From NCBI RefSeq assembly GCF_017873435.1, contig NZ_JAGGKG010000002.1, positions 186,001 through 250,000 of the forward strand: 64,000 bases of DNA, written 5' to 3'. This stretch comes from Paenibacillus turicensis. GTDB lineage: Bacteria > Bacillota > Bacilli > Paenibacillales > Paenibacillaceae. Shown here in pieces: positions 1 to 9,620 of the stretch. The notes under the pieces were generated by a model, which saw nothing but the letters and a program-made list of their open reading frames with translations, did not search any database and was not told the DNA's origin. How positions within the stretch are numbered: position 1 is the first letter of the stretch; each line of letters opens with the position of its first letter. Made by a program: the position numbers and the translations under genes.

Positions 1-2
1 CA

Positions 3-443
3 TTGGTCTCTCGCCTACAGGGTGGAGTGATTGAGCAAAACTACGGCCCATATATGTCTGAAAAAGTAGGCTATTATGAAAACTGTAGCGGGGCTACCTT
101 GTATCGCTTTGAGGATGAACTTTCGAAGCTTGTACTCGTCGCCGCTGCTGGAGATGCTAAAGGTCCTGACATCTACGAGTTAGATAATCAAAGCTCATAT
201 GCTGTCCTAACCTATAACATGGGTGATCAAGAAGAACAAATTTTTTATAAAGAATCAAAAGCGATGTTTTATTATTGCATCAGAATGGGTAAATATGTAT
301 TAACATTACATTTTCCATGTAATCCAGCTTGGGATTATGTGATGTTTATCCACTACAAAGAATACGCAAATCATGCTATACTTAGTAAAAATCCACTAGT
401 AATACAATTCATTAAACTTTTTCTAGGAGGGGTTACATCATGA
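3..443 (+). CDS. Hypothetical protein, probably 5'-incomplete
   Basis: The frame is open from the window edge, and the first usable codon is a TTG at position 3, so the true start may lie outside the window. The product (up to 146 aa) is rich in Tyr and hydrophobic residues, with no signal peptide or membrane span that I can see and no family I recognise. Its stop overlaps the ATG of the next gene by 4 nt (ATGA), which suggests translational coupling. Function unknown. Confidence 0.6.
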   Translation: MVSRLQGGVIEQNYGPYMSEKVGYYENCSGATLYRFEDELSKLVLVAAAGDAKGPDIYELDNQSSYAVLTYNMGDQEEQIFYKESKAMFYYCIRMGKYVLTLHFPCNPAWDYVMFIHYKEYANHAILSKNPLVIQFIKLFLGGVTS

Positions 444-631
444 GTGCTGGCGTTTTCGTATCTATAAATGGAATAGTGTCTAGAGCAAAAGGTTCTCAAC
501 CAAAAGATGCATTACTTTTCGCGCCCACCCAAAAAAATTCCTCCCAAATTGTTCGCGATCAACGTATAGCAATGAAGCAGGCTAATAAACAGATCAAGGA
601 CCGATTTGCTCAGGCTAATAAAAGAGCATAA
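440..631 (+). CDS. Small hypothetical protein (63 aa)
   Basis: It starts at an ATG overlapping the preceding stop, with a strong AGGAGG about 10 nt upstream inside the end of the previous gene. The C-terminal half is basic and Gln/Lys-rich and probably helical; the N-terminal half is neutral. No family is recognised. The ATGA overlap and shared terminator suggest co-transcription with the upstream gene. The RBS makes it a credible real gene despite its size. Confidence 0.6.
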   Translation: MSAGVFVSINGIVSRAKGSQPKDALLFAPTQKNSSQIVRDQRIAMKQANKQIKDRFAQANKRA

Positions 632-710
632 CTTTAATTTAATTAATGTCATTAATTAATCAATTTCACTTTGGGTATATAATATTCTAATTACAATTGA
701 ATTTGTTGTT

Positions 711-747
711 GAGCCGACCTTTATGTAATGTAAGGGTCGGCTTTTTT
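711..747 (+). terminator. Intrinsic terminator
   Basis: An 11-bp arm starting AGCCGACCTT pairs with AAGGGTCGGCT across a loop of about 10 nt and is followed by a run of T. It ends the two-gene unit upstream. Confidence 0.85.
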
Positions 748-796
748 GACCTAATTTGGATCAAATGGATGTTCCTTTGTCTTAAAAGAGTAAAAC

Positions 797-825
797 TTGG
801 TTTTATCACCTATGAACTTTATAAT
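797..825 (+). promoter_or_regulatory. Sigma-A type promoter for mqnBD
   Basis: TTGGTT (797-802), a 17-nt spacer and a perfect TATAAT (820-825) lie about 45 nt before the mqnB start. The only terminator nearby is upstream, so this is the likely promoter of mqnB-mqnD. Confidence 0.6.
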
Positions 826-872
826 AGATAAGGATGATATGTTTAAAGCACAAAAGGAGTTGACTCATTGTT

Positions 873-1535
873 ATGCCATTCCATCGCGTACTCATTATGG
901 TGGCAGTTGAAGCTGAGCGTGAAATGTTGCTAGACGTCGCCAATCCAAGGGTGCAAATTGACGTTCAACTCGCAGGGGTAGGACCTATTGCGGCTGCAAC
1001 CAATACTGCAATCCAACTAACGAAGCAGCGTTACGATCTTGTTATAAGCGCAGGCATCGGAGGAGGTTTTAACTCCAAAGCTCACATAGGAGACTTAGTC
1101 ATAGCAAATACAATTATTAGCGGGGATTTAGGTGCCCAAAGTGAGGATGGTTTTCTTTCATTAGACAAGCTAGGCTTTGGTACCAACTGTATTTCTACTC
1201 CTGAAGGTTTAGCTACACGTATATATAATGCCTTATCTGCTTCATCATCGCTAGAAACACGTGTACATATCGGAGATATTATTACACTTTCTACAGCAAC
1301 AGGTACATTAGCCACTGCACAACAATTAGCAAACCGTTATCCTAACGTTTATGCAGAGGCAATGGAAGGCTTTGGTGTTGCTTATGCTGCTCATAATGCA
1401 GGCATTCCAGTGATTGAATTACGTTCCATTTCTAATATGGTAGGTCCTCGTCAACGTGATAAGTGGGACATCCCAACTGCACTACGTACATTAAAGCAAA
1501 TATGCTCAATTTTACCGGAGGTACTATTACAATGA
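873..1535 (+). CDS. mqnB: Futalosine hydrolase MqnB
   Basis: This nucleosidase of the PNP/MTA-SAH nucleosidase fold cleaves futalosine to hypoxanthine and dehypoxanthine futalosine in the alternative (futalosine) menaquinone pathway, in the cytosol. Visible family signatures are the N-terminal VAVEAE around residues 11-16, the glycine-rich SAGIGGGF (59-66), MEGFGVA (164-170) and the ISN near 186-188. The length (220 aa) is normal. AAGGAG lies about 13 nt from the ATG, a long spacing; an ATT at 867 would be better placed but non-canonical, and an in-frame stop at 861 excludes anything further upstream. It overlaps mqnD by ATGA, which supports the pathway assignment. Confidence 0.9.
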   Translation: MPFHRVLIMVAVEAEREMLLDVANPRVQIDVQLAGVGPIAAATNTAIQLTKQRYDLVISAGIGGGFNSKAHIGDLVIANTIISGDLGAQSEDGFLSLDKLGFGTNCISTPEGLATRIYNALSASSSLETRVHIGDIITLSTATGTLATAQQLANRYPNVYAEAMEGFGVAYAAHNAGIPVIELRSISNMVGPRQRDKWDIPTALRTLKQICSILPEVLLQ

Positions 1536-2365
1536 TTAATATTGCATTTTCCCCCTGTCCTAACGATACATTCATTTTTCATGCTTGGGTACATGGTCTC
1601 ATTCAAGATGCACCAAAGCTCAATGTGATGTATGCGGATGTGGATATTACTAACAATATTGCTACCAATCCAAATGAATCGAGCCCTGATATTATGAAAA
1701 TTTCATATGCGGCATTACCTTGGGTGCTTGATAAATATACGTTGCTCCCCTGTGGAGGCGCATTGGGTAGAGGTTGTGGCCCACTTGTGCTTACAGCAGA
1801 GCAATGCACACCACAATATTTGTCAGGCCGAACGGTAGCTGTACCAAGCGAACGCTCTACTGCTTACTTATTGTTTAGGTTGTGGGCTGCAAAGTATGTT
1901 CCACATGGGATTGGAAAAATTATCGTCATGCCATTTGAAAAAATTATGCCTGCCGTTCAGCGTGGTGAGGTTGATGCAGGACTTGTCATTCATGAAGCAA
2001 GATTTACTTATCCCTCATACAATCTAAATATGTTAAGTGATCTTGGTAGCTGGTGGGAAGAAGATACTGGATTACCCATCCCACTTGGAGCGATCGTAGC
2101 CAAACGTGGGATGAACACAGTAGAAATTAATAATTGGATAAGACAATCTCTCGATTACGCGTGGAAGTTTCCTGAAGCGTCAGAAGATTACATTATGTCT
2201 CATGCGCAGGAAATGTCTCATGAAGTTACTAGAGCTCATATTGAGCTTTATGTGAATCAATTTAGCTATGACCTTGGTGAGGAAGGCTACGGAGCAATTA
2301 AAGCATTATTAGGTAGGGCTGCTCAGGAGGGTTTACTTCCTGAAATAGACCTTAGCAAGCTTTAA
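1532..2365 (+). CDS. mqnD: 1,4-dihydroxy-6-naphthoate synthase MqnD
   Basis: MqnD converts cyclic dehypoxanthine futalosine to 1,4-dihydroxy-6-naphthoate in the futalosine menaquinone route. The 277-aa product has the periplasmic-binding-protein-like fold of the family, and the N-terminal SPCPNDTF motif and the GALGRGCGP stretch are diagnostic. The frame is open further upstream (to 1463), but I chose the ATG at 1532. It has GGAGG 10 nt ahead, gives the conserved MINIAFSPCPND start and overlaps the mqnB stop by ATGA. mqnA, mqnC and mqnE are not in the window, so the rest of the pathway must be elsewhere. Confidence 0.92.
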   Translation: MINIAFSPCPNDTFIFHAWVHGLIQDAPKLNVMYADVDITNNIATNPNESSPDIMKISYAALPWVLDKYTLLPCGGALGRGCGPLVLTAEQCTPQYLSGRTVAVPSERSTAYLLFRLWAAKYVPHGIGKIIVMPFEKIMPAVQRGEVDAGLVIHEARFTYPSYNLNMLSDLGSWWEEDTGLPIPLGAIVAKRGMNTVEINNWIRQSLDYAWKFPEASEDYIMSHAQEMSHEVTRAHIELYVNQFSYDLGEEGYGAIKALLGRAAQEGLLPEIDLSKL

Positions 2366-2376
2366 GGCAACACTAA

Positions 2377-2416
2377 TAAGCGCCTGATTTGCAATTAACT
2401 AGCTGTCAGGCGCTTA
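2377..2416. terminator. Hairpin between convergent genes
   Basis: TAAGCGCCTGA (2377-2387) and its perfect complement (2406-2416) form an 11-bp stem between mqnD and the converging radical SAM gene. There is no good T-run on either side, so it may be a weak bidirectional terminator. Confidence 0.5.
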
Positions 2417-2451
2417 ATTGGTTTACTATCGGCCTCAACATCTATTGATGG

Positions 2452-3330
2452 TTAACCAAATCGTTTGCGATAACCACATTTACGACATAACTCCTCCACC
2501 GCTTCACGACGAGAAAAACCATCATAAATACGAGACGCACGTTCACCTTCAATGATTTCTGCAAAGGGCTGCTTATGTACATTCCCCAATCCAAGCACAC
2601 CTTCACCATCCAGACAGCAAGGAATGACAGTCCCATCTACTAAAATCCCCGCTTGATTACGTAAAGCATGACAAAAGCCTTTCCCTTCATCTTCAGGTGC
2701 ACTTAGACTTGGCCAATCAAATTCAATATCTTGATTTAAATAAATCCGATCTGCGATTTTCAAGCCGTTTCCTGGAATGACCTGCTCCTCGATATAGTAA
2801 TCAAGACCAAACTCCTGCTCAATGATAGATAATGTTGCTCGATTTCGGCTCCGTGCCAAATTACTTTGATTATCTCTTTGTAAATTCCATAGACGGAAGG
2901 ACACGATCAGATCGCTAGTGGCAACTGCCTCCTTCACAAAGGATAAAATATGACGTAAATAACCTTCACGATCCTGTGATCCTTCGTGTCCATCAAAACT
3001 ATGCAATGAAAAATTGATTTGTCTTAATGCAGGTTTTCCCAAAAGCTTATTTCGGTTTTTTTCTATTAAAGTTCCATTGGTTGTTATGTTCACCTTAAAG
3101 CCTTTATCGTGGCTAACATCTAGTAACTGATCGATTTTTGGGTGTAGCAACGGCTCACCTTTAACGTGTAAATTAATATAATCAGTGAATGGCTTCACTT
3201 GATCTAATATATGAACAAATTCATCGAGCTGAATAAATTGTGATTTTCGTTCTGTTGGAGGGCAAAAACTACAAGCCAAGTTACAAATACTTGTAGTTTC
3301 GATATAAAATTTTTTGAATTTCTTTTTCAT
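2452..3330 (-). CDS. Radical SAM/SPASM-domain protein
   Basis: The 292-aa cytosolic enzyme has the radical SAM cluster motif near the N-terminus (CNLACSFC, i.e. CxxxCxxC). It also has the HVKGEPLLH loop and TTNGT stretch of the TIM barrel, and C-terminal cysteines (FCHAL, VIPCCLDGEG, LCRKCGYRK) typical of a SPASM domain binding auxiliary Fe-S clusters. SPASM proteins commonly modify peptides or proteins, or act in cofactor synthesis. The substrate cannot be told from sequence and no obvious precursor peptide lies beside it. It stands alone, convergent with mqnD. Confidence 0.8.
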   Translation of the reverse strand: MKKKFKKFYIETTSICNLACSFCPPTERKSQFIQLDEFVHILDQVKPFTDYINLHVKGEPLLHPKIDQLLDVSHDKGFKVNITTNGTLIEKNRNKLLGKPALRQINFSLHSFDGHEGSQDREGYLRHILSFVKEAVATSDLIVSFRLWNLQRDNQSNLARSRNRATLSIIEQEFGLDYYIEEQVIPGNGLKIADRIYLNQDIEFDWPSLSAPEDEGKGFCHALRNQAGILVDGTVIPCCLDGEGVLGLGNVHKQPFAEIIEGERASRIYDGFSRREAVEELCRKCGYRKRFG

Positions 3331-3433
3331 AATTCTCCTATCCTATGTGTGCGGTTTATGTTTAATATTTTTTTATGATGTGATGAATATCAACAAAAGT
3401 GTATCATTTGTTTCATATAGATTCAACGCATGA

Positions 3434-4890
<1,457 letters not shown>

Positions 4891-4898
4891 CAAATTGT

Positions 4899-5113
4899 GG
4901 CTCAATCTTAAAATCGGTTCTTGACAAAAAAGCTAACGTAGCGAAGAAGCAGGGAGATGGTGGAGAAGCGAACGCGCCCGCCTTTAAGGACACAATTTCA
5001 TCCACTCAACACATATTATAAAGAAAATGGGGCCTTAACAGCGGTTGAAGCCACTTCCTGCTACGCAGCCTCTTACTTCATTGGTTGTCAAGAACTGATT
5101 TTTGTGTTGAGCC
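4899..5113. mobile_element. MITE-like element, copy A (215 bp)
   Basis: The left end (4899-4927) reads GGCTCAATC...TTCTTGACAA. The right end (5085-5113) is its imperfect inverse, with about 24 of 29 positions matching. The element is flanked by CAAATTGT (4891-4898) and CAAATTGC (5114-5121), a 7/8 target duplication. An internal TAGCGAAGAAGCAGGGAGAT is shared with copies B and C. There is no coding capacity. The 8-bp duplication and GG-starting ends resemble ISL3-family elements, so it may be mobilised in trans by such a transposase; that is inference. Confidence 0.75.
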
Positions 5114-5121
5114 CAAATTGC

Positions 5122-5450
5122 TAAACATAATTTCATATACACATAGAAATTGTATGTATGGTACATGTTTAACTTCATCATTCATAACTTTATACAAAGT
5201 GCATCTCTTAGCTAATGAGTACAAGGTCTAACAAAATCTTTTGTCGAAAGAAGGTATTGGAGGTTCTTTTTATTACTTTGCTCATAATGAGTTATAAACC
5301 ATATTTGATATAGTTAGACAAAGATTAATGAAAATGCCGTTTCCAAATAGTTTGAAAGAGCATTAACTATAGTGAACATGCTAATAAATCATAGTCTATG
5401 TTCGTAATAGAATTCCAATTTAGTCATATCTAGTTGGGTTCAAACTATTA
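5122..5450. other. Long intergenic stretch upstream of the DUF4183 gene
   Basis: AT-rich, no open frame with an RBS and no convincing promoter pair. It presumably holds the promoter of the DUF4183 gene, possibly a sporulation sigma-factor type that I cannot call by eye. Confidence 0.4.
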
Positions 5451-5467
5451 AAGGAGTTGGGTTATCT

Positions 5468-5878
5468 ATGGCTGTTGTTAAACCGGTTTACACTGCAATT
5501 GCAACACAACCTGTTGCTACCGGAGGTGTTGTAACTACTACAGTTACCCCTGTTGTTTCGAGATTGCTAGCTTTTATTACTCCTGCAATGATTGGTGCAA
5601 CTGATACTACTATTCCTGCTGCAAGCTTTGTAGATGATGCAGGTACAGCTGTTACTACACTTCCAACCATTACTGCTGAAGATTATTTTACTGTATACGT
5701 TAACGGTATACCGCAACAAGCTTCATTATCCACACTTACAGCAGAAAATCTCGTTTTAGATGATACTACAATTGGCGAAGGCGTACCTATTTTACTCATA
5801 GTTACTAACTTCCAAAACTCCGGCTCAACATTATCTACACCACCAGTAATTTCTACGCCAACAATTACGATTAGCTAA
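5468..5878 (+). CDS. DUF4183-domain protein
   Basis: The 136-aa protein is rich in Thr/Val/Pro. Residues about 35-115 match the DUF4183 domain at the C-terminus of the collagen-like protein encoded nearby (shared FTVYVNGIPQQASLST versus [16 protein letters not shown] pattern). It is probably a spore-surface structural protein that co-assembles with the collagen-like protein; this is inference from the shared domain and proximity. AAAGGAG lies about 10 nt before the ATG. The Pro/Thr-rich tail is low complexity. No signal peptide. Confidence 0.75.
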   Translation: MAVVKPVYTAIATQPVATGGVVTTTVTPVVSRLLAFITPAMIGATDTTIPAASFVDDAGTAVTTLPTITAEDYFTVYVNGIPQQASLSTLTAENLVLDDTTIGEGVPILLIVTNFQNSGSTLSTPPVISTPTITIS

Positions 5879-5930
5879 GGTTCCATAAATGTAAAGATGA
5901 TCAAGCTTAATAATGAGCAGTATAACAAAA

Positions 5931-5962
5931 AAGTCTCCAAGATTTTTCCTTCTTGGAGACTT
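5931..5962. terminator. Bidirectional terminator
   Basis: AAGTCTCCAAG (5931-5941) pairs perfectly with CTTGGAGACTT (5952-5962). On the minus strand it is followed by TTTTTT, so it mainly ends the anion transporter gene, and it may also stop transcription from the DUF4183 gene. Confidence 0.8.
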
Positions 5963-5968
5963 CTCATT

Positions 5969-6004
5969 TATAATCTTTTCATTCCTTTATAATCTTTTCA
6001 CTCC
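5969..6004. repeat. 19-bp tandem duplication at the transporter stop codon
   Basis: TATAATCTTTTCA occurs at 5969 and again 19 bp later at 5988. The duplication spans the stop codon of the minus-strand transporter, so it repeats the last codons outside the reading frame. Confidence 0.6.
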
Positions 6005-7213
6005 ATGCTTATATATACCTATTTGTTGAGCAGAATAAATACCTTGATGTCCAGAAAACAAATAACTCACTACACAAGCAATAAAAATATATAAAACAGC
6101 ATCCCCGCCAAACAATTCAACGCCCATAAATATACAAGCCAAAGGAGTATTTGCGGCTGCACCAAACACAGCAACAAAACCAAGTCCCGCTAAAAATGGC
6201 GCTGAAATTTGTAGCAATATTGATAATGTATGGCCAAGTGTTGCCCCTATAACAAACAAAGGTGTCACTTCCCCACCTTGAAATCCACTTCCAAGCGTAA
6301 TTACAGTAAATAAAAATTTCCAAACAAATGAAAAGGGATTAATTTCACTTTCAAAAGCATCACTTAATAGTGGCAAACTAAGACCTAAATAACTTCGACT
6401 CCCAATGATACTAACTAAAGCAATGATTATAACACCACCAACGAGACTTCTCCACATATAATGCTGAAAAAATGAAGCAAATAACTGCTTTATTTTATGT
6501 AATAGTCTACTAAACATCATCGCAACAAACCCAAATATAATTGCTGCTGCTACAACCTTCACTAATACTAACACTGATATTGGAGGAATTAGGCCTAAAC
6601 TATAATGCATATGCCCAACCCCCCACAAGTAAATCACTGTAAGATGACCGGTTAGACTAGCAATAAGACAAGGAAATAAAGCCTGATAAGTGATTATACC
6701 AATCATAGATATCTCTAATGCAAATATAGTTCCCGCCAGTGGCGTCCCAAATACAGCACCAAAACCAGCACTAATGCCACACATTAATAAAATACGACGA
6801 TCGTGTTTGTTTACTTTAAATGTTTTGCCTATTCTTTCTGCAATACTCCCACCAATCTGAACAGCAGTGCCTTCTCTTCCCGCAGAACCTCCAAATAAAT
6901 GAGTGACTAAAGTTGCAAACCAAATTAAAAAGCTCATACGTAAAGGAACAACTTCCTGTCCATCGCTAATGCTCTCTATAATAAGATTGTTTCCTTTGCC
7001 GCTATTACCGCCATATACATTGTATACATAACCAACAAGCACACCGCCAATTGGCAATAGAAATAATAACCAAGGCATTGCCATCTGCCAAGCTGTCACT
7101 TTCGCTAAGCTAACTAAGAAACCAGCACATGCACTCCCAACCAACAAGCCAACTATGCCACTAAGCCACAGAAATTTAACAAAAAAATTAAAAGAAAAGC
7201 GATAGTTATTCAT
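5987..7213 (-). CDS. CLC-family anion channel/antiporter, possibly fluoride type
   Basis: A polytopic membrane protein (about 408 aa) of the CLC family. It has GSAGREGTAVQ, carrying the gating-glutamate motif as GREGT, GSGFQGGEVTP in place of GxFxP, and repeated hydrophobic segments throughout. The usual GSGIP chloride-coordinating motif is replaced by GNSGKGNNLI. As I recall, GREGT plus loss of GSGIP fits the CLC-F fluoride/proton antiporters better than chloride transporters; that assignment is tentative. I chose the ATG at 7213, 9 nt after GGAG, over an upstream start at 7273 that would add a 20-residue non-conserved extension. No crcB-type riboswitch fits in the 83-bp divergent gap. Confidence 0.8.
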   Translation of the reverse strand: MNNYRFSFNFFVKFLWLSGIVGLLVGSACAGFLVSLAKVTAWQMAMPWLLFLLPIGGVLVGYVYNVYGGNSGKGNNLIIESISDGQEVVPLRMSFLIWFATLVTHLFGGSAGREGTAVQIGGSIAERIGKTFKVNKHDRRILLMCGISAGFGAVFGTPLAGTIFALEISMIGIITYQALFPCLIASLTGHLTVIYLWGVGHMHYSLGLIPPISVLVLVKVVAAAIIFGFVAMMFSRLLHKIKQLFASFFQHYMWRSLVGGVIIIALVSIIGSRSYLGLSLPLLSDAFESEINPFSFVWKFLFTVITLGSGFQGGEVTPLFVIGATLGHTLSILLQISAPFLAGLGFVAVFGAAANTPLACIFMGVELFGGDAVLYIFIACVVSYLFSGHQGIYSAQQIGIYKHGVKRL

Positions 7214-7296
7214 TAAGATCATCTCCATAAATAGGCACGCAACCTGCCCGCCTCCTGCATAGAATAATATCAAATTTATAGAAAAAGGTGATTGGA

Positions 7297-8385
7297 TTGG
7301 CTAATTTCCGTCAAGCGTACCAGTTAAAAAGCAGAATTGCTAAACATATATTAAACCGACCTGATGTGCAAGGTGTAGGCGTTGGCTTAAAAAAACCAGG
7401 TTCACCAGAGCAAGGTGCAGCTGTCATCATCTATAGCACATCTGTATTAGCAACAAAAACGAATAAGAAAAAATCCAAAAAAATAAATACACCATCATTA
7501 GAAATGTTGGCTCGAAAAAGTGGTGTCCCTATTCGTATTGTAAAATGTAGTAAGTTTGTTAAGCATAATTCGCCACTTGATTACCAGTACAGGTCAAAAA
7601 TCCGCCCACTTATTGCGGGTTATAGCGTTGGAACAAAAGACGGATCTGGTACTGCTGGCCTTATTGTTTCTTGTAATAATAAGAAAGGCTCCAAATACAT
7701 TTTAAGTAATAATCATGTTTTAGTAAATGAAAATACAAGAAAGCCATCCTTAACGCTCCAACCCGGTGCCGCTGATTTAGGGATTCCTAAAAAAGATGCT
7801 ATTGGTTGTATGAATCGTTTCGTTAGATTAAAAAAAAGAGGGATTAACTATATTGATGGGGCAACCTCTAAACCATTTAGTCCACGCCTTGTAAAACCTG
7901 CTTATGCTGTATTTGGTAAAGTAAATGGCCATGTTCGCTCATATAAAGTTGGAGATCGCTTTAAAAAAGTAGGTAGAACAACAGGTCTTGTTCATGGGAT
8001 TGTAGATTCTACACATACAGACATCCAAGTAAACTATGGCCCTTATGGTAATTTAGGAACTATTTTATTCAAAAATCAAAGTGTAGTTCGAGGTAAAAGA
8101 CCTGTTTCCTTAGCTGGCGATTCTGGTTCCGTATGGCTAACTCGTAAAGGAAACCGTGCAGCAGCGGTGAACTTTGCAGGCTCAGCAGACGGAAAGATGT
8201 CCATTTCCTATCCTGTTGAATGGTTTATGCAGGTTTTTAACACCTCTGTTGCAAATGGCTCACCTAAAAAATGCCACCGTCGTCACAAAGTAAAGTCCCG
8301 GTACTTGCACACCGCTCCATTACCTAAACATATATTACGAAAAATCAAGGTATTAACTCCAAAAAAATGTTGTAAAACGAAGTAA
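7297..8385 (+). CDS. Trypsin-like serine protease family protein
   Basis: A 362-aa basic protein with a chymotrypsin-fold catalytic pattern: His in SNNHVL, an Asp candidate in NYIDGAT and the nucleophile Ser in LAGDSGSVW. The N-terminus (residues about 20-40, DVQGVGVGLK) resembles the segment that precedes the protease domain in bacterial Nal1-like proteins. The C-terminal 50 residues are Lys/His/Cys-rich. No signal peptide is seen, so it may be cytosolic or spore-associated. The start is taken as TTG 7297, 6 nt after AAAGGTG; a GTG at 7288 lies inside that RBS. It is divergent from the CLC gene. Confidence 0.7.
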   Translation: MANFRQAYQLKSRIAKHILNRPDVQGVGVGLKKPGSPEQGAAVIIYSTSVLATKTNKKKSKKINTPSLEMLARKSGVPIRIVKCSKFVKHNSPLDYQYRSKIRPLIAGYSVGTKDGSGTAGLIVSCNNKKGSKYILSNNHVLVNENTRKPSLTLQPGAADLGIPKKDAIGCMNRFVRLKKRGINYIDGATSKPFSPRLVKPAYAVFGKVNGHVRSYKVGDRFKKVGRTTGLVHGIVDSTHTDIQVNYGPYGNLGTILFKNQSVVRGKRPVSLAGDSGSVWLTRKGNRAAAVNFAGSADGKMSISYPVEWFMQVFNTSVANGSPKKCHRRHKVKSRYLHTAPLPKHILRKIKVLTPKKCCKTK

Positions 8386-8420
8386 TATTATTTAAGCAAT
8401 TCAATTAGAAACAATTAGAA

Positions 8421-8451
8421 AAGCCAAACCTAATTTGTATAGGTTTGGCTT
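8421..8451. terminator. Terminator between convergent genes
   Basis: AAGCCAAACCT (8421-8431) pairs with AGGTTTGGCTT (8441-8451). The T-run follows on the minus strand, so it serves the sigma-factor gene. It also sits just after the protease gene. Confidence 0.8.
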
Positions 8452-8465
8452 AAAATCATATATTT

Positions 8466-9359
8466 TTATTCCATGAAGTCCTTTAATCGTTTACTACGGC
8501 TTGGATGTCTAAGCTTTCTCAAAGCTTTGGCTTCAATTTGACGAATACGTTCTCTCGTTACACCAAATTCTTTCCCAACTTCCTCAAGCGTTCTTGTCCG
8601 ACCATCGTCAATGCCAAATCTTAAACGCAATACATTTTCTTCACGTTCAGTTAATGTATCTAATACTTCTTCTAACTGTTCTTTTAGCAATTCGTATGCC
8701 GCTGCTTCTGCTGGAGCTTGGGCCTCGTGATCTTCAATAAAATCACCTAAATTAGAATCATTTTCTTCCCCAATCGGAGTCTCCAATGAAACTGGCTCTT
8801 GAGCAATTTTCATAATCTCGCGCACTTTATCTGGTGTTAATTCCATTTCCTTTGCAATTTCCTCAGGAGTAGGTTCACGCCCGATTTCTTGCAAAAGTTG
8901 TCTGGACACTCGAATCAGCTTGTTAATCGTCTCCACCATATGCACAGGAATACGAATCGTTCTCGCTTGGTCAGCAATTGCACGCGTAATGGCTTGGCGA
9001 ATCCACCAAGTTGCATACGTACTAAACTTAAAACCTTTAGAGTAGTCGAATTTTTCCACTGCTTTAATTAAGCCCATATTACCTTCTTGAATCAAGTCCA
9101 AAAAGACCATACCGCGTCCAACATAACGGCGAGCAATACTTACAACTAGACGAAGATTCGCTTCAGCTAACCTACGTTTCGCTTCTTCATCACCTTGTTC
9201 GATACGACGAGCAAGTTCAATTTCTTCCTCACCAGATAAGAGCGGTACTCTTCCGATTTCTTTTAAATACATACGAACAGGATCATCAATTTTTATGCCT
9301 GGTGGCAAAGATAGATCATCTGTATAAGTTACTTCATCACGTTTCAATTCCTCTGTCAT
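8466..9359 (-). CDS. Sigma-A-like RNA polymerase sigma factor lacking region 1.1
   Basis: The 297-aa product matches vegetative sigma-A/RpoD from region 1.2 ([18 protein letters not shown]) through region 2 ([14 protein letters not shown]), region 3 and region 4.2 ([19 protein letters not shown]), nearly colinear with B. subtilis SigA. It lacks the roughly 75-residue N-terminal region 1.1 and begins [21 protein letters not shown]. Region 1.1 normally restrains free sigma from DNA. The gene is not beside dnaG, unlike the usual rpoD operon. It is therefore probably a second, constitutively DNA-competent paralogue; whether a full-length copy exists cannot be seen. The RBS is weak (GCGGGGG). Promoter and terminator are listed separately. 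Confidence 0.88.
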   Translation of the reverse strand: MTEELKRDEVTYTDDLSLPPGIKIDDPVRMYLKEIGRVPLLSGEEEIELARRIEQGDEEAKRRLAEANLRLVVSIARRYVGRGMVFLDLIQEGNMGLIKAVEKFDYSKGFKFSTYATWWIRQAITRAIADQARTIRIPVHMVETINKLIRVSRQLLQEIGREPTPEEIAKEMELTPDKVREIMKIAQEPVSLETPIGEENDSNLGDFIEDHEAQAPAEAAAYELLKEQLEEVLDTLTEREENVLRLRFGIDDGRTRTLEEVGKEFGVTRERIRQIEAKALRKLRHPSRSKRLKDFME

Positions 9360-9395
9360 GGAAAAAACCCCCGCCCTAAAATCATTACTGCTACA

Positions 9396-9424
9396 TCTAT
9401 AAGAACTGTATAAACATTTGACAA
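9396..9424 (-). promoter_or_regulatory. Promoter of the sigma-factor gene
   Basis: On the minus strand TTGTCA (9424-9419), 17 nt, then TATAGA (9401-9396), about 35 nt before the start codon. Its -35 overlaps the -35 of a divergent plus-strand promoter. Confidence 0.5.
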
Positions 9425-9446
9425 AAAATTATAATTATGCTATTAT
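9418..9446 (+). promoter_or_regulatory. Strong divergent sigma-A promoter
   Basis: A perfect TTGACA (9418-9423), 17-nt spacer and TATTAT (9441-9446). No plus-strand gene follows before position 11474; a terminator follows at 9503-9532. Confidence 0.65.
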
Positions 9447-9452
9447 GGCACT

Positions 9453-9532
9453 ATATTATTTAATGCAATTTAATTGATATCGACTATCCGTCATTTTAAC
9501 ACAACCACTTGTTTTATACAAGTGGTTTTTTT
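9453..9532 (+). ncRNA. Candidate small RNA (about 80 nt)
   Basis: It is bounded by a near-consensus promoter (9418-9446) and an intrinsic terminator: AACCACTTG at 9503-9511, CAAGTGGTT at 9519-9527, then a T-run. No open frame with an RBS lies inside. The family is not recognised. It could also be a spurious transcript that occludes the sigma-factor promoter. Confidence 0.4.
9503..9532 (+). terminator. Intrinsic terminator of the candidate small RNA
   Basis: A 9-bp perfect stem, 7-nt loop and at least six T on the plus strand. Confidence 0.8.
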
Positions 9533-9620
9533 GTTGGAATAAAGTCAATATAGATAGATTTTGTTCGTTTTTTGGCTCTTTTTATAATGTTTACTTTTAG
9601 GAATTGACTTATTCATCATA

